Source: Euryarchaeota archaeon UBA220 (GTDB lineage Archaea; Thermoplasmatota; Poseidoniia; Poseidoniales; Thalassarchaeaceae). From it: a stretch of DNA of 50,497 nt. The position numbers and the translations under genes are program-made. This document shows positions 1 through 8,586 of the stretch, in pieces. The notes under the pieces are model-generated. The model ran no database searches and had not been told where the DNA came from. It worked only from the letters and a program-made list of their open reading frames with translations. Position 1 is the first letter of the stretch. Every line of letters begins with the position of its first letter. The DNA lies in assembly GCA_002501885.1 (NCBI GenBank), contig DAON01000077.1, positions 1 to 50,497 of the forward strand, written 5' to 3'.

Positions 1-24
1 TTCAAGTCCGGCCAGTCCCACCAT
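1..24 (-). CDS. First codons of a gene running off the left edge
   Basis: On the minus strand an ATG at 24-22 overlaps the TGA stop of the RNase PH gene (26-24) as ATGA, the same coupling seen between mogA and rph next door. The open frame reads MVGLAGLE and leaves the window. The overlap suggests a translationally coupled downstream gene of the same operon. Eight residues are too few to name a family. Confidence 0.4.
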
Positions 25-884
25 CATTTCGTATCAGAGAGGATGCTAGACTGGAATTCATGCAATTCAGCAATTCCAACAGAAGCAGCATCAACCATCG
101 AATCTAACTCTTCTCGAGTATAGGTTGACTCTTCTCCAGTTCCCTGAACTTCCACAAAACCTCCATCACTAGTCATTACGACATTCATGTCAACATCTGC
201 ATTACTGTCGAGGATGTAGTCTAGATCAGTCTTGACCTCGCCTCCAACCATTCCCACGCTTAGCGCTGCAACATCGTTAGGCATTACAGCTGATTCGTGA
301 GCAATCTTTTCCTCGGCGCTCAATTCCTCTAATTCGACTCCGTTCTTGATTTGCTCCCTTGTTAGACGCCTGTCCTTAGGTAGGCACTCTCCGCTTGCAA
401 TCAGACGCCTAACTGCTAGACGCATTGCAATCGATGCTGCAGTAATCGAAGCACACCTAGTTCCACCATCAGCGTTCAGAATATCGCAATCTATTGTGAG
501 GGCAATTGGCCCTAATTCTTCGAGATCAATCGCTCCTCTCAGAGAGCGTGCGACTAACCTCTCAATCTCCTGAGTCCTGCCCTTGGCACCATTGCGCTCG
601 CGCCGAAATCTCCTATCGGTCGAGCCAGGTAGCAATGAGTACTCGGCGTGGACCCAGCCTCGCTCAGCATCCCTCGGAAACCATCGAGGCAAAGAGTCAG
701 CTTTGGTGGCACATGCCAGCACCATTGTGTCGCCCTGTCTGTAAATCAGTGAGGCTAGTGCATTCGGTGTGAAGTCCATTGCGACCTCAATCTCTCTCAT
801 TTCATCCGAGCCACGGTCGCTATTTACATCGCCAGACTTCATCTTCGCCATGGCACGGCGAGCGGAGGCCCATGCATGAATCAT
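24..884 (-). CDS. rph: RNase PH family 3'-5' exoribonuclease (bacterial-type)
   Basis: Phosphorolytic 3'-5' exoribonuclease of the RNase PH family, expected to trim tRNA and other RNA 3' ends using phosphate. The core follows bacterial RNase PH closely: a PGSTDRRFRRERNGAKGRT segment, the QEIERLVARSLRGAIDL helix, LTIDCDILNADGGTRCASIT, and near the C-terminus LDYILDSNADVDMNVVMT followed by VEVQGTGEE. Archaeal exosome Rrp41 normally has different residues in these blocks, so I prefer RNase PH. No S1 or KH domain is visible. The 286-residue frame starts at an ATG overlapping the mogA stop as ATGA. Family alignment would also allow internal ATGs at 851 or 842, since RNase PH usually begins just before its first strand. 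The mogA-rph coupling suggests one transcript. Confidence 0.85.
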   Translation of the reverse strand: MIHAWASARRAMAKMKSGDVNSDRGSDEMREIEVAMDFTPNALASLIYRQGDTMVLACATKADSLPRWFPRDAERGWVHAEYSLLPGSTDRRFRRERNGAKGRTQEIERLVARSLRGAIDLEELGPIALTIDCDILNADGGTRCASITAASIAMRLAVRRLIASGECLPKDRRLTREQIKNGVELEELSAEEKIAHESAVMPNDVAALSVGMVGGEVKTDLDYILDSNADVDMNVVMTSDGGFVEVQGTGEESTYTREELDSMVDAASVGIAELHEFQSSILSDTK

Positions 885-1417
885 TCGCGTCTAGCGTGAG
901 GTGGCCTGAAGACATCCACGACCGACTCATCTGTAGTGATGTAAGGCCCACCAATCAAATCTACACAGTAAGGTACGGCAGCGAAAATTTCGTCCAAAAT
1001 CTCTCTAATTGAGCGCGGAGAACCTGGTAGATTGAGAATCAGAGATGATCCTCTGATTCCAGCAGTCTGCCTCGAAAGAACAGCGGTTGGCACATGGCGT
1101 AGTGAGATTGCCCTCATCTGTTCTCCAAATCCAGGCAACATGCGCTCACAAACCGCTTCAGTTGCCTCAGGAGTGACATCACGAGGAGCCGGACCAGTCC
1201 CTCCAGTTGTGACAACCACAGAGCAGCCTTCCGAATCAACCAGTTCAGCCAATACGCGCTCGATTTCATCTCTTTCATCGGGAACGAGACGTCTTACCAC
1301 TTCCCATGGCGAAGTCATTGCATCTTCAAGGAAGCCAACAATGGCAGGTCCACTTAGATCATCATAGTCACCAGAGCTAGCCCTGTCAGAGGCAGTAAGG
1401 ACGCCGAATCTACACAT
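881..1417 (-). CDS. mogA: Molybdopterin adenylyltransferase MogA
   Basis: MogA adenylates molybdopterin before molybdenum insertion in cytoplasmic molybdenum cofactor synthesis. Similarity to the enterobacterial enzyme runs the whole length: SDRASSG at the N-terminus, VVTTGGTGPAPRDVTPEAT (nucleotide and MPT site), MLPGFGEQMR, ILNLPGSPRSIREIL and the C-terminal FRPPHARRE, which matches MogA more than MoaB. The ATG at 1417 is preferred over an upstream codon at 1444 because a GGAGG motif lies just before it and the protein then starts MCRFGVL, matching the family start. At 178 residues it is slightly shorter than the bacterial protein. The rph start overlaps its stop. Transfer from bacteria is a reasonable inference. 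Confidence 0.9.
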   Translation of the reverse strand: MCRFGVLTASDRASSGDYDDLSGPAIVGFLEDAMTSPWEVVRRLVPDERDEIERVLAELVDSEGCSVVVTTGGTGPAPRDVTPEATEAVCERMLPGFGEQMRAISLRHVPTAVLSRQTAGIRGSSLILNLPGSPRSIREILDEIFAAVPYCVDLIGGPYITTDESVVDVFRPPHARRE

Positions 1418-1625
1418 CTCGCCCTCCACCATGTCGGTCGACAAGAGGTACTCAGGATAAACACAGCCTCAGCCCGACTCGAATCTTCATGGGCATCTTC
1501 ATGAACCGTCGAGCGTGATGATTGGTCCCGGAGGCGATGGAGTGCCGAGTCTACCCCAACACGCACAATCTGCTGTTGCCCCGATGCTGATTCAGGAGCA
1601 TGATTCCTCAGTCATCGCATCATTG

Positions 1626-1664
1626 GTTTATGTAGGCTCAGTTCCATACCATTGATGCAGGTGA
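1626..1664 (+). promoter_or_regulatory. Probable promoter and ribosome binding site of the RPA gene
   Basis: A TATA-like GTTTATGT lies at about 1626-1633, roughly 40 bases before the RPA start. AGGTGATT ends 4 bases before the ATG at 1669 and closely matches the complement of the archaeal 16S 3' end, so it fixes the start. The rest of 1418-1668, between divergent mogA and RPA, shows nothing else I can name. Confidence 0.4.
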
Positions 1665-1668
1665 TTGA

Positions 1669-3357
1669 ATGGCAGAAGAAGGAAGATATGCAGAACAGGT
1701 GAAGATAGTCAAACAGGAATGTCCCGATGCGGATGAAAATGAGATAGCTGAGGAGTTTAGGCGCTATGAAGAGGAGTTCCTAATTCCACCTGAAGACGCA
1801 TTGCGTTCCGTTGTCCGAAAATTCCAGGCAGCTACTGGTTTGGAACTAAAGCAGATAGCTCAACCTGAGAGGGTTGAGAAGAAGGTCGATAGGTTCGCAG
1901 ACCTCGATGCCGATGATCGCAATGTAACTATCGAGGTCGCAGTAATCAGCTATACTCCTCGGGTACAAATGGTCCGGGGAGAGGAGAGGCAAGTCGCCTT
2001 CGGATGGATTGAGGACAATCCCTGGCAGTCTGGCGACCAACGAGAACGATGGGACTTCAAGGACTGGGGAGAGAAGGCTGAGAATCTAGCTCCCGGCTCA
2101 ATTGTACGCTTGGAGGGTGCTTCTGTAAACGAGTGGAACGACAAACGCTCCCTCAATATCAATCGTACTACGCGTGTTACCGTGCTAAAGGAAGGAGGAG
2201 CGGCTGCGGTCCAGATTAGTGACGAACCATCCCCAATAGCCGAGGCATCTCAGAGAGAAGGCTTCGTCAATTTGACCGCTCGTCTGATTTCATCCAAGCC
2301 CGATGTTATTGTCAAGCGTGATGGTAGCGGCGAGTTGAATGTGGTCAGGGGTAAACTTGGAGATTCCAGCGGCACCATCTCTTTCCTATCTTGGGTGCCT
2401 TTAGAGCACGAACCCGGGGCAGTGCTGAAAATCGATGGTGCTTCGATTCGTAAATTCAGAGATACCCCTGAGGTGAACATAGGAGATAGAACCCGAATTG
2501 AGGTATTCCACGACTCTGCATTCATCAGTATGGAAGATCTAGCGCAAGCCAACAAAGTCTCAATTTCAGAGCTTCGTAACGGCATGAGAGATATCGAAGT
2601 CACGGTTCAGGTAGAGTCCTGGGAGAGTCGTACATTTGCTTCAGAGGACGGGTCCGAGAGAGTCGTTCGGAGTGGCGATGTAATTGACCCTACGGGCAGG
2701 TGCAGACTCACTGCATGGTGTGAGATTGAGCCGGGCCGTGGTGACTTCCTGCACCTAACAGGAGCAAGAGTCCAGTACTGGCAAGGCTCCCCTGATTTGG
2801 TAATCGATGATATATCACAAGTCGCCAATTTGTCAGACGCACCCTGGGAGCCCATTGATCCAGAAGTTCACTGGGTAGAAGTAGATCTAACATCAATGGT
2901 CAATGGAGGGTCCCGCAGAGGTATCAGCACCAGCGGAACAGTGGTCACGGTGCGCCCTGACTCTGGCATCATAGAGCGCTGCCCAGAGTGCCGACGCGTT
3001 CTACGCGACGGCGCCTGCGCGGAACACGGTCCGCAACGAGGGGAAGAGGATTTGAGACTCAGATTCGTAATCGACGATGGTATTTCAAACGCATCACTTC
3101 TCCTTTCCAAGGACGCCTCTGAAGCATTCCTCGGAACCGACCAAGAGTCAGTAAAGCAAGAGATTTCCAAGCTTGGAAGTGATGGCTTTGTGGCATCTCT
3201 GCGAGAGAAGTTAATCGCCAAGCGACTTATCGTGAAAGGCCGCTCAATCGTAGACGAGCAAGGAGCTATGTTACTTGCCGACGAAGTTGATTATGATACA
3301 ACCTCGGCACATGATGCCGCCAATGAAGTCATCCAGCGTTGGGGGGTGATACTTTGA
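1669..3357 (+). CDS. rpa1: Replication protein A (single-stranded DNA-binding, OB folds, zinc finger)
   Basis: Single-stranded DNA-binding protein for replication, repair and recombination. The 562 residues contain an N-terminal helical region (about 1-70) and at least three repeated OB-fold-like segments (about 80-170, 190-280 and 295-390), each with a V.L.GA or LKIDGASI strand pattern. A last OB domain carries a zinc finger with ligands C438, C441, C450 and H453, the pattern seen in euryarchaeal RPA large subunits. An AGGTGATT ribosome binding site sets the start. The stop TGA shares its A with the ATG of the next gene (TGATG), so the two are translationally coupled, as expected for RPA and its COG3390 partner. 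Confidence 0.88.
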   Translation: MAEEGRYAEQVKIVKQECPDADENEIAEEFRRYEEEFLIPPEDALRSVVRKFQAATGLELKQIAQPERVEKKVDRFADLDADDRNVTIEVAVISYTPRVQMVRGEERQVAFGWIEDNPWQSGDQRERWDFKDWGEKAENLAPGSIVRLEGASVNEWNDKRSLNINRTTRVTVLKEGGAAAVQISDEPSPIAEASQREGFVNLTARLISSKPDVIVKRDGSGELNVVRGKLGDSSGTISFLSWVPLEHEPGAVLKIDGASIRKFRDTPEVNIGDRTRIEVFHDSAFISMEDLAQANKVSISELRNGMRDIEVTVQVESWESRTFASEDGSERVVRSGDVIDPTGRCRLTAWCEIEPGRGDFLHLTGARVQYWQGSPDLVIDDISQVANLSDAPWEPIDPEVHWVEVDLTSMVNGGSRRGISTSGTVVTVRPDSGIIERCPECRRVLRDGACAEHGPQRGEEDLRLRFVIDDGISNASLLLSKDASEAFLGTDQESVKQEISKLGSDGFVASLREKLIAKRLIVKGRSIVDEQGAMLLADEVDYDTTSAHDAANEVIQRWGVIL

Positions 3358-4298
3358 TGCAGCAAGGACCCAGAGTAGGCCGCCAGAGTGCAATCAGAAT
3401 CTTTGCCAGCGAATACAGGGACGCTTCTCTGCCCGAAGAAGGCTCAGGAGAGTACGACCCATCCTTCGTCATCACCAAGATGGGTGCTAGAGTAAATCGA
3501 GCACTGGTCTGCGGAGTCATTGACAGAGTTGAGAGAAGAGAGAGCGAGAACGGCCCTAATTACTCGGGCCATATCAGAGATCCAACTGGAACACATCTGT
3601 TCAATGTGGCATCGTTCCAACCGGAATTACATCCTGACTTTGAGGAGTTAATGGCGCGTTATGAGGCCGGAGATCGATTCCTCCTCGCTCTGGTTGGTAA
3701 GGCGAGATGGTTTGAGACCGAGGATGGTGGAATTTTCACTTCATTGAGGGCAGAGGAATTTACAATCATCGATAAGGAATGTTACACGAATTGGTTAGTA
3801 CAAACCGCCGATGCGACACTCAGGCGTATTGAAGCACACACTGCTTCTTTGGAAGCCGATCTTAATCCATCAGCATTGGAGGCTGCAGGTGTGCCAAACG
3901 ACCTTGTAGAGGGATTGATTCTAGCACGAGGACACTATGGCGAATTTGATCCGGAGACCTACCGAGTAGGAGTTCTACAGGCATTATCTACGGCAACTGG
4001 AAAGACCAGCATTATCGAGACTCCCTCCGAGCCTGAAGCAGCCCCAACTTTGGATCAGTCAACTCCTGAGTCCACTCCTCAACAGGTCCCGACGGAACCC
4101 TCAGATGCAGTTGATGCGATTATCGAAACTATTCGTTCAAGAGACACCGGGCAAGGAGTTGATTACAATGACATTGTCGCAGCACTAGTCAATGCCGGAC
4201 ATTCCAGAGAAGCCGCTGAAGATGCTATCGACTCAGCCAGAGATCAAGGTGAAGTGATGGAGCCAAGATTTGGCTTCTTCCAATTGGTTCCTGAGTAA
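3357..4298 (+). CDS. RPA-associated protein (COG3390 family)
   Basis: Partner protein encoded directly after RPA in many euryarchaea, thought to act with it on single-stranded DNA. An OB-like region occupies about residues 30-135 (the part around RVNRALVCGVIDRVERRE, then HIRDPTGTHLFNVASF and FLLALVGKARWF). A low-complexity Pro/Glu/Ser/Thr linker (about 225-255) precedes a C-terminal helical domain of about 55 residues. ATG 3357 is chosen because GGGGTGAT lies six bases upstream and the codon overlaps the RPA stop; an ATG at 3339 would sit upstream of that site. The stop directly abuts the stop of the minus-strand gene at 4299, with no bases between. Confidence 0.8.
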   Translation: MQQGPRVGRQSAIRIFASEYRDASLPEEGSGEYDPSFVITKMGARVNRALVCGVIDRVERRESENGPNYSGHIRDPTGTHLFNVASFQPELHPDFEELMARYEAGDRFLLALVGKARWFETEDGGIFTSLRAEEFTIIDKECYTNWLVQTADATLRRIEAHTASLEADLNPSALEAAGVPNDLVEGLILARGHYGEFDPETYRVGVLQALSTATGKTSIIETPSEPEAAPTLDQSTPESTPQQVPTEPSDAVDAIIETIRSRDTGQGVDYNDIVAALVNAGHSREAAEDAIDSARDQGEVMEPRFGFFQLVPE

Positions 4299-5285
4299 TC
4301 AATCGTCTTCGATTAGAGTCCCAGCATATTCCATACGCTCACGAACTCTTCTCATCGTAGCACCAGCATCGATTCTAGTCCTGACTCCTTCGCCAATTTT
4401 GGCACCCTTTGATTCGGCGATATTGGTGGCCACAGAGACGACCCGAGAACAAACCTCTTCGTTATCTAAAGGCCAACCTCGACGATCCGCCAGCCTCAGC
4501 AGTAGGCCTTCCTCGCTAGAGCCCCAATTACCCGAATGTCCCCGAAGAATACTCCCGACCATCCTCTCCAACTCTTCTACCCTAGCTCCAATTGTCAATA
4601 ATGCACCTTGAACATCTGAATCGGATTTGTCTATATCCTTCACAAGCATGTCTTGGGCATCCTCCAGAACAGCAACAGGGGAATTATTCTCAAAAGCCTC
4701 CTCGACAGCTTCGACTTCAACAAATTCATCTTCTTCCTCTGCTGCCTCACTATCGAGAGCCTCTGCATTAGCATCAGGAATTCCTGTTCTCCAGAGGCTA
4801 CGCTTGATTCTACCCCATCCTCTTCCTTGGCTGGTAAGAACTCCTGCGACATGCCCCATCAATACCGTCCTAGTTCCGGTAAGCGGTAACTCCAGTCGCA
4901 GACACAACTCATGCAACTCGTCTCTCTCCATATCTGCCAGATGCTCAACACTCAGACGCCGAGAGTCGAAGTTCAGGTGCAACCAAAGTCGTTGCCTCCT
5001 TTCCTTGTGAGATCCCGATGATTTGATTCCAAACACCTTCAAAACAGCCCCTGATTCTTTGTGAGTGAGAGATTGGATACCCTCCCAAGATAGATCCATT
5101 TCTCCTAGGACAAGGTGCTGAATCAATCTAGCGCGCAACACTTCAACAGAACCAGTCTTGCTGAAACCTTCAGCCTCTGCCCTATCTCTTAGCTCCATGA
5201 GCCTCCCTCGATATAGTACATCGAGAAGTGAACTATCGACTTCTATGTCCAGCATTTCGGACTTACTCGCTAGTGCCGAGGTCAT
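4299..5285 (-). CDS. SAP-domain-like protein, function unknown
   Basis: I do not recognise a characterised family. Three short helix-extended-helix repeats resemble SAP motifs, which usually bind DNA or RNA: one around LYRGRLMELRDRAEAEGF, one around LSWEGIQSLTHKESGAVLKV with FGIKSSGSH, and one around LADMERDELHELCLRLELPL. A long acidic region follows (about residues 180-225, many Glu), then a helical C-terminal domain ending in LIEDD. There are no membrane segments. A TTG at 5309 would add eight residues; I chose the first ATG. It lies 59 bases after the HemC-like gene on the same strand. A nucleic-acid role is inferred only from the SAP-like pattern and the nearby RPA genes. Confidence 0.55.
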   Translation of the reverse strand: MTSALASKSEMLDIEVDSSLLDVLYRGRLMELRDRAEAEGFSKTGSVEVLRARLIQHLVLGEMDLSWEGIQSLTHKESGAVLKVFGIKSSGSHKERRQRLWLHLNFDSRRLSVEHLADMERDELHELCLRLELPLTGTRTVLMGHVAGVLTSQGRGWGRIKRSLWRTGIPDANAEALDSEAAEEEDEFVEVEAVEEAFENNSPVAVLEDAQDMLVKDIDKSDSDVQGALLTIGARVEELERMVGSILRGHSGNWGSSEEGLLLRLADRRGWPLDNEEVCSRVVSVATNIAESKGAKIGEGVRTRIDAGATMRRVRERMEYAGTLIEDD

Positions 5286-5344
5286 ATCGATTGCGCAAAC
5301 TAAGACCAAATCCTGTAGATTGAGATAGTTTGGAGAACTCGCCG

Positions 5345-6508
5345 CTATTCCTCAAGATCAATGAATGCCGGGGCCTCTTCATCTGTGTAGAAATCCTTTG
5401 GTACAGGCCTAGACGCTTCTTGCAGCAATACATCCCAGTCTCTGATTGCAGAAATCGTAGCATGTCTGAACTCACTATACTTGATTACACGATCCAAGCC
5501 GATAGTATGGCGACCATTACCCGATAGAACTTCGATTCTGAACTCAACATGAACCTCTCCCTCGGTGACCTCTCCCTCGGTGTCATGGCAAGCCTGCTCG
5601 AGTGTAAGGTCACGCTGCTCCTCGGCCTGCTTCATCAGTGATCTAACCTGACGATGCCTAACTAGAATGCCAATCCGCTCAAGCATATTAGAATCGAGCC
5701 CCGAAATCATTTGATCTTGGATATGCCAACAAGTCTCACCCTCTGTCTCCGACACAAGCTTCGAAATACTACTCGGAAACCTCTCTCTAGCGATTAAAAT
5801 GACTAAATCTGCATACGGAAGAGGAAGGAAGTGTACTCCTCCCCGGTCCTTTGGGTCTGGTAATAGTGCATGACGACGTGCCGTAGGACCTATCGAGTCG
5901 TACACTGCTCGCGATGTAATGTAACCCTCGATTTGACCTGACCGCCTCATCTCTTCCATCCACCTTGCAACCTCAGCACTCCCTCCCTCCGGGCAATCTT
6001 GTTCACTAATTGAAGCGAAAGCAGCGGGACTGAGCACCCTCAGGCCCCCCCTTGCTCTTCTGATTTGTCTACGTACTAATGCGGATTCAGCCAGAATGAT
6101 GCCAAGACGAGGCTGATACTCCAATTTATCATCCGAGACCAGAACCAGATTGGGACGACGAGGAGTTCGGGCACCTACAACTTCACATCCAGCTGAAAGC
6201 ATCTCGATTTGCTTACCGTGAAGTAGTTCGGCGGGCATAGCCAGCATATCCACATCTCCTTCAGACAACATGCTGATCGCATGGGTGAAGTCGGACGCTG
6301 AGATACTGGTGAGAATGAACCCTTCTTCATCGAATTCCTCGAATTGAGGAGTTACAGAGCAGTCAGGAGTGTCGATAATGGCGAGTTTCAATTCGTCCAA
6401 TCCGTCCACCTCCAGAGGGAGCACGTAACGTGCCCGTTTGGGCCGCGTGTACACTTGTTGATATATGCGACCCTCTTCAAGTAGCACGAGCGGTATGGTC
6501 TCCCTCAA
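5345..6508 (-). CDS. Divergent hydroxymethylbilane synthase-like (HemC fold) protein
   Basis: The layout resembles porphobilinogen deaminase. A block reading AISMLSEGDVDMLAMPAELL sits where HemC has its HSLKD block, and is followed by a PRRPNLVLVS strand like PRDALVS. RLGIILAESALVRRQIRR resembles the substrate-binding GTSSLRR segment. GQIEGYITSRAVYDSIG resembles the AIVLAAAGL helix, and HFLPLPYADL sits where the LPAPGQGAL loop would be. The catalytic Asp of HSLKD and most binding arginines are not evident, so activity is doubtful. It has 387 residues against about 300 for HemC. The start is a TTG at 6508 with no clear ribosome binding site, and the 5' end overlaps the divergent GGPP synthase start by 14 bases. 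A periplasmic-binding-fold protein of other function is the main alternative. Confidence 0.4.
   Translation of the reverse strand: MRETIPLVLLEEGRIYQQVYTRPKRARYVLPLEVDGLDELKLAIIDTPDCSVTPQFEEFDEEGFILTSISASDFTHAISMLSEGDVDMLAMPAELLHGKQIEMLSAGCEVVGARTPRRPNLVLVSDDKLEYQPRLGIILAESALVRRQIRRARGGLRVLSPAAFASISEQDCPEGGSAEVARWMEEMRRSGQIEGYITSRAVYDSIGPTARRHALLPDPKDRGGVHFLPLPYADLVILIARERFPSSISKLVSETEGETCWHIQDQMISGLDSNMLERIGILVRHRQVRSLMKQAEEQRDLTLEQACHDTEGEVTEGEVHVEFRIEVLSGNGRHTIGLDRVIKYSEFRHATISAIRDWDVLLQEASRPVPKDFYTDEEAPAFIDLEE
6461..6466 (+). promoter_or_regulatory. TATA-like box for GGPP synthase
   Basis: ATATAT lies about 30 bases before the ATG at 6495. No ribosome binding site precedes that ATG, so a leaderless or nearly leaderless transcript is likely, as is common in archaea. 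The box lies inside the 5' end of the divergent HemC-like gene. Confidence 0.4.
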
Positions 6509-7478
6509 CCAGATAAGTGCCCGGGCGGAGCTTGAAAGGCTTCGATATCAGATTGAAGAAGCTCTGGAGGATTTTGTACAAAAGAGACTTTCTCAACCAG
6601 ATGCCCCTGTGATGAGACTCGTTAGTGACATTCTTCTGGGAGGTGGAAAGAGGTATCGGCCAGTGCTTAGTGTTCTGGCTTACCAAGCATGTGGTGGAGA
6701 GGACAAAGAGAAGGCTCTGAATCTGGCACTCTCTGGAGAACTCATTCATACGGCTACATTGGTGCACGACGATATCAATGACCAATCCAAGTTGCGCAGA
6801 GGCAAACCAACTCTTCACACCACAACATCGCAATCACATGCCATTATCGCAGGCGACTATCTTTTCGCATTGGGCTTCGGATTGGGTGGGCACAATGACG
6901 ACAGAGTGGTGGAACGCATCGCCAGTACTTGTGGAGGAATCGCAACAGGAGAGGTTCTTCAAATGGAGCATATAGGCAATCTTTCCACCACGCCCGAAGA
7001 CTACTATGCTATTGTCGACGGTAAAACTGCCGGACCGTTCGCAAGTGCTTGCTGGGGTGCCGCAATTGCAGCTGAGGCGGAAATTTATGCAGACTCAATG
7101 GATATATTCGGCATGGAGTTAGGCAGAGCCTTCCAACTGGTTGACGACTTGCTTGATCTGACTGGCGACCCTGCAATGGGCAAGCCAAGAGGTACTGATG
7201 TCCATGATGGAAAGATGACCCTCCCCATTATCCACGCCTTGACAATGTTGCACGGATCAGAATACGAACACTTCACCGATGTTTTGACCAACTTTAGCGA
7301 TGAGAGATGGGGTGAATTCACAGAATTAATCGGTAAGGCAGGCTCACTACAATATGTTAGACAACTAATCGAGAACCATATTGAAAGGGCATTGAACGCC
7401 TTAGAGGAACTGCCTGAGTCTAGAGCCCGAACACTGATGGCAGAACTAACAAAGATGTCCGAGAGGCGACGGACTTGA
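6495..7478 (+). CDS. idsA: Geranylgeranyl diphosphate synthase (polyprenyl synthase)
   Basis: Trans-prenyltransferase that condenses isopentenyl diphosphate with allylic diphosphates to make the C20 (or similar) chain of archaeal ether lipids. Both aspartate-rich Mg-binding motifs are intact: D92-D93-x-x-D96 in LVHDDINDQSKLRRGKPT and D217-D218-x-x-D221 in QLVDDLLDLTGD. The GGGKRYRP substrate-binding motif is near residue 50. The 327-residue length is normal. An ATG at 6465 would add ten Ser-rich residues not expected in the family and overlaps the TATA-like box, so 6495 is preferred. The geranylgeranyl reductase gene follows after four bases, so lipid chain synthesis and saturation are co-transcribed. 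Confidence 0.92.
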   Translation: MVSLNQISARAELERLRYQIEEALEDFVQKRLSQPDAPVMRLVSDILLGGGKRYRPVLSVLAYQACGGEDKEKALNLALSGELIHTATLVHDDINDQSKLRRGKPTLHTTTSQSHAIIAGDYLFALGFGLGGHNDDRVVERIASTCGGIATGEVLQMEHIGNLSTTPEDYYAIVDGKTAGPFASACWGAAIAAEAEIYADSMDIFGMELGRAFQLVDDLLDLTGDPAMGKPRGTDVHDGKMTLPIIHALTMLHGSEYEHFTDVLTNFSDERWGEFTELIGKAGSLQYVRQLIENHIERALNALEELPESRARTLMAELTKMSERRRT

Positions 7479-7482
7479 GTCC

Positions 7483-8586
7483 ATGTCTCCAGAGCGCAAT
7501 GAATGGGACGCCATTATCATCGGAGGAGGGCCTGCTGGTAGTACCACGGCTCGCTATGCTGCAGAAGGCGGAGCAGCCGTATTAGTCATCGATGGAAGAG
7601 ATCCAATTGGCTCGCCCCTGCAGTGCGGAGAGTTAGTTCCTAGTAATGAAGAAATGAAGCGACTATGCCCCGATGTTCCTGATATCGATGATTTACTTCG
7701 AACACCCGAACATGCAATCTCTCTGAGGACTACGCAGATGCATCTGGTACCGCCTTCGGGGAAACCACTGAGATATCCTTTCGAAGGAGTGGTTCTGAAT
7801 AGAGTGGCACACGACGAAGAGCTAGTTCAATTGGCACGCTCAAGCGGAGCCGAGTACCTAGTCGGAACTCGTGTATCGGAAATTGAAGATAACATAGTCA
7901 CCTTGGCCGATGGGTCGCAGTACAGCGCAAAAATCATCATTGGAGCAGGAGGTCACAATGATCCACTGAGGAAATCTCATTGGGATGTAAATTCACTGAA
8001 TATTCCTGTAAAATTTGTACTCATGGATGGCGTATTTGATGACGCACTGGAATTACATTTTGGATCCATTGCTCCTGGCGGTTATGCATGGGTCTTCCCC
8101 AAGCATAACGGGGCTAACATAGGCCTTGGAATACAGAGAAAACTCGCCAAAGGAAAGAGCCTGAATCTGTATTCAGAGGAATTCTTTTCTCGATACCAAG
8201 GAAAAATCAGTTTCAGAGGCGCAGGTTCACTTCCTATGTCGGGCACAATACCCAACTTCGTCAAAGGAAACCAGTTACTCGTCGGCGACGCAGCCGGCAT
8301 GGTACTTCCTTCGAATGGTGCCGGAATTACAATTGCGATGATTGGTGGTAGAATAGCAGGTCAGGTTGTTGCCGAACATCTGTCAGACGGCACTCCTTTG
8401 GAGGAGTACGAGAAGAGATGGAACAAGCAGATGGGCAAGGTGATGCGTAACTCGAAATTTGCATTCAAACTCGGAACTCTGATGTTCCGTTCTCCAGATT
8501 GGTTACTCAACCTCATGTTTAACAGACTAACCAAGCCGTTCATTTGGAGGGCGGTAACCTGCAGGTCGCTATTCAGTCTCAGGTGA
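7483..8586 (+). CDS. Geranylgeranyl reductase family flavoprotein
   Basis: FAD-dependent reductase expected to saturate the geranylgeranyl chains of archaeal membrane lipids. The N-terminal dinucleotide-binding motif IIIGGGPAGSTTARYAA, a family QCGE segment (about residue 46), the APGGYAWVFPK substrate motif (YxWxFPK, about residue 200) and the second FAD motif LLVGDAAGMVLPSNGAGI are all present. At 367 residues it is slightly shorter than many relatives (about 390-400). It lies four bases after the GGPP synthase stop. Its last 18 bases overlap the 3' end of the convergent methyltransferase gene. Reduction of a quinone side chain is another known role in the family and cannot be excluded. Confidence 0.88.
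   Translation: MSPERNEWDAIIIGGGPAGSTTARYAAEGGAAVLVIDGRDPIGSPLQCGELVPSNEEMKRLCPDVPDIDDLLRTPEHAISLRTTQMHLVPPSGKPLRYPFEGVVLNRVAHDEELVQLARSSGAEYLVGTRVSEIEDNIVTLADGSQYSAKIIIGAGGHNDPLRKSHWDVNSLNIPVKFVLMDGVFDDALELHFGSIAPGGYAWVFPKHNGANIGLGIQRKLAKGKSLNLYSEEFFSRYQGKISFRGAGSLPMSGTIPNFVKGNQLLVGDAAGMVLPSNGAGITIAMIGGRIAGQVVAEHLSDGTPLEEYEKRWNKQMGKVMRNSKFAFKLGTLMFRSPDWLLNLMFNRLTKPFIWRAVTCRSLFSLR

Noticed and set aside
24..884. Exosome subunit Rrp41
   Set aside because: Motifs match bacterial RNase PH more closely, and no exosome partner genes (rrp4, rrp42) are next to it in the window.
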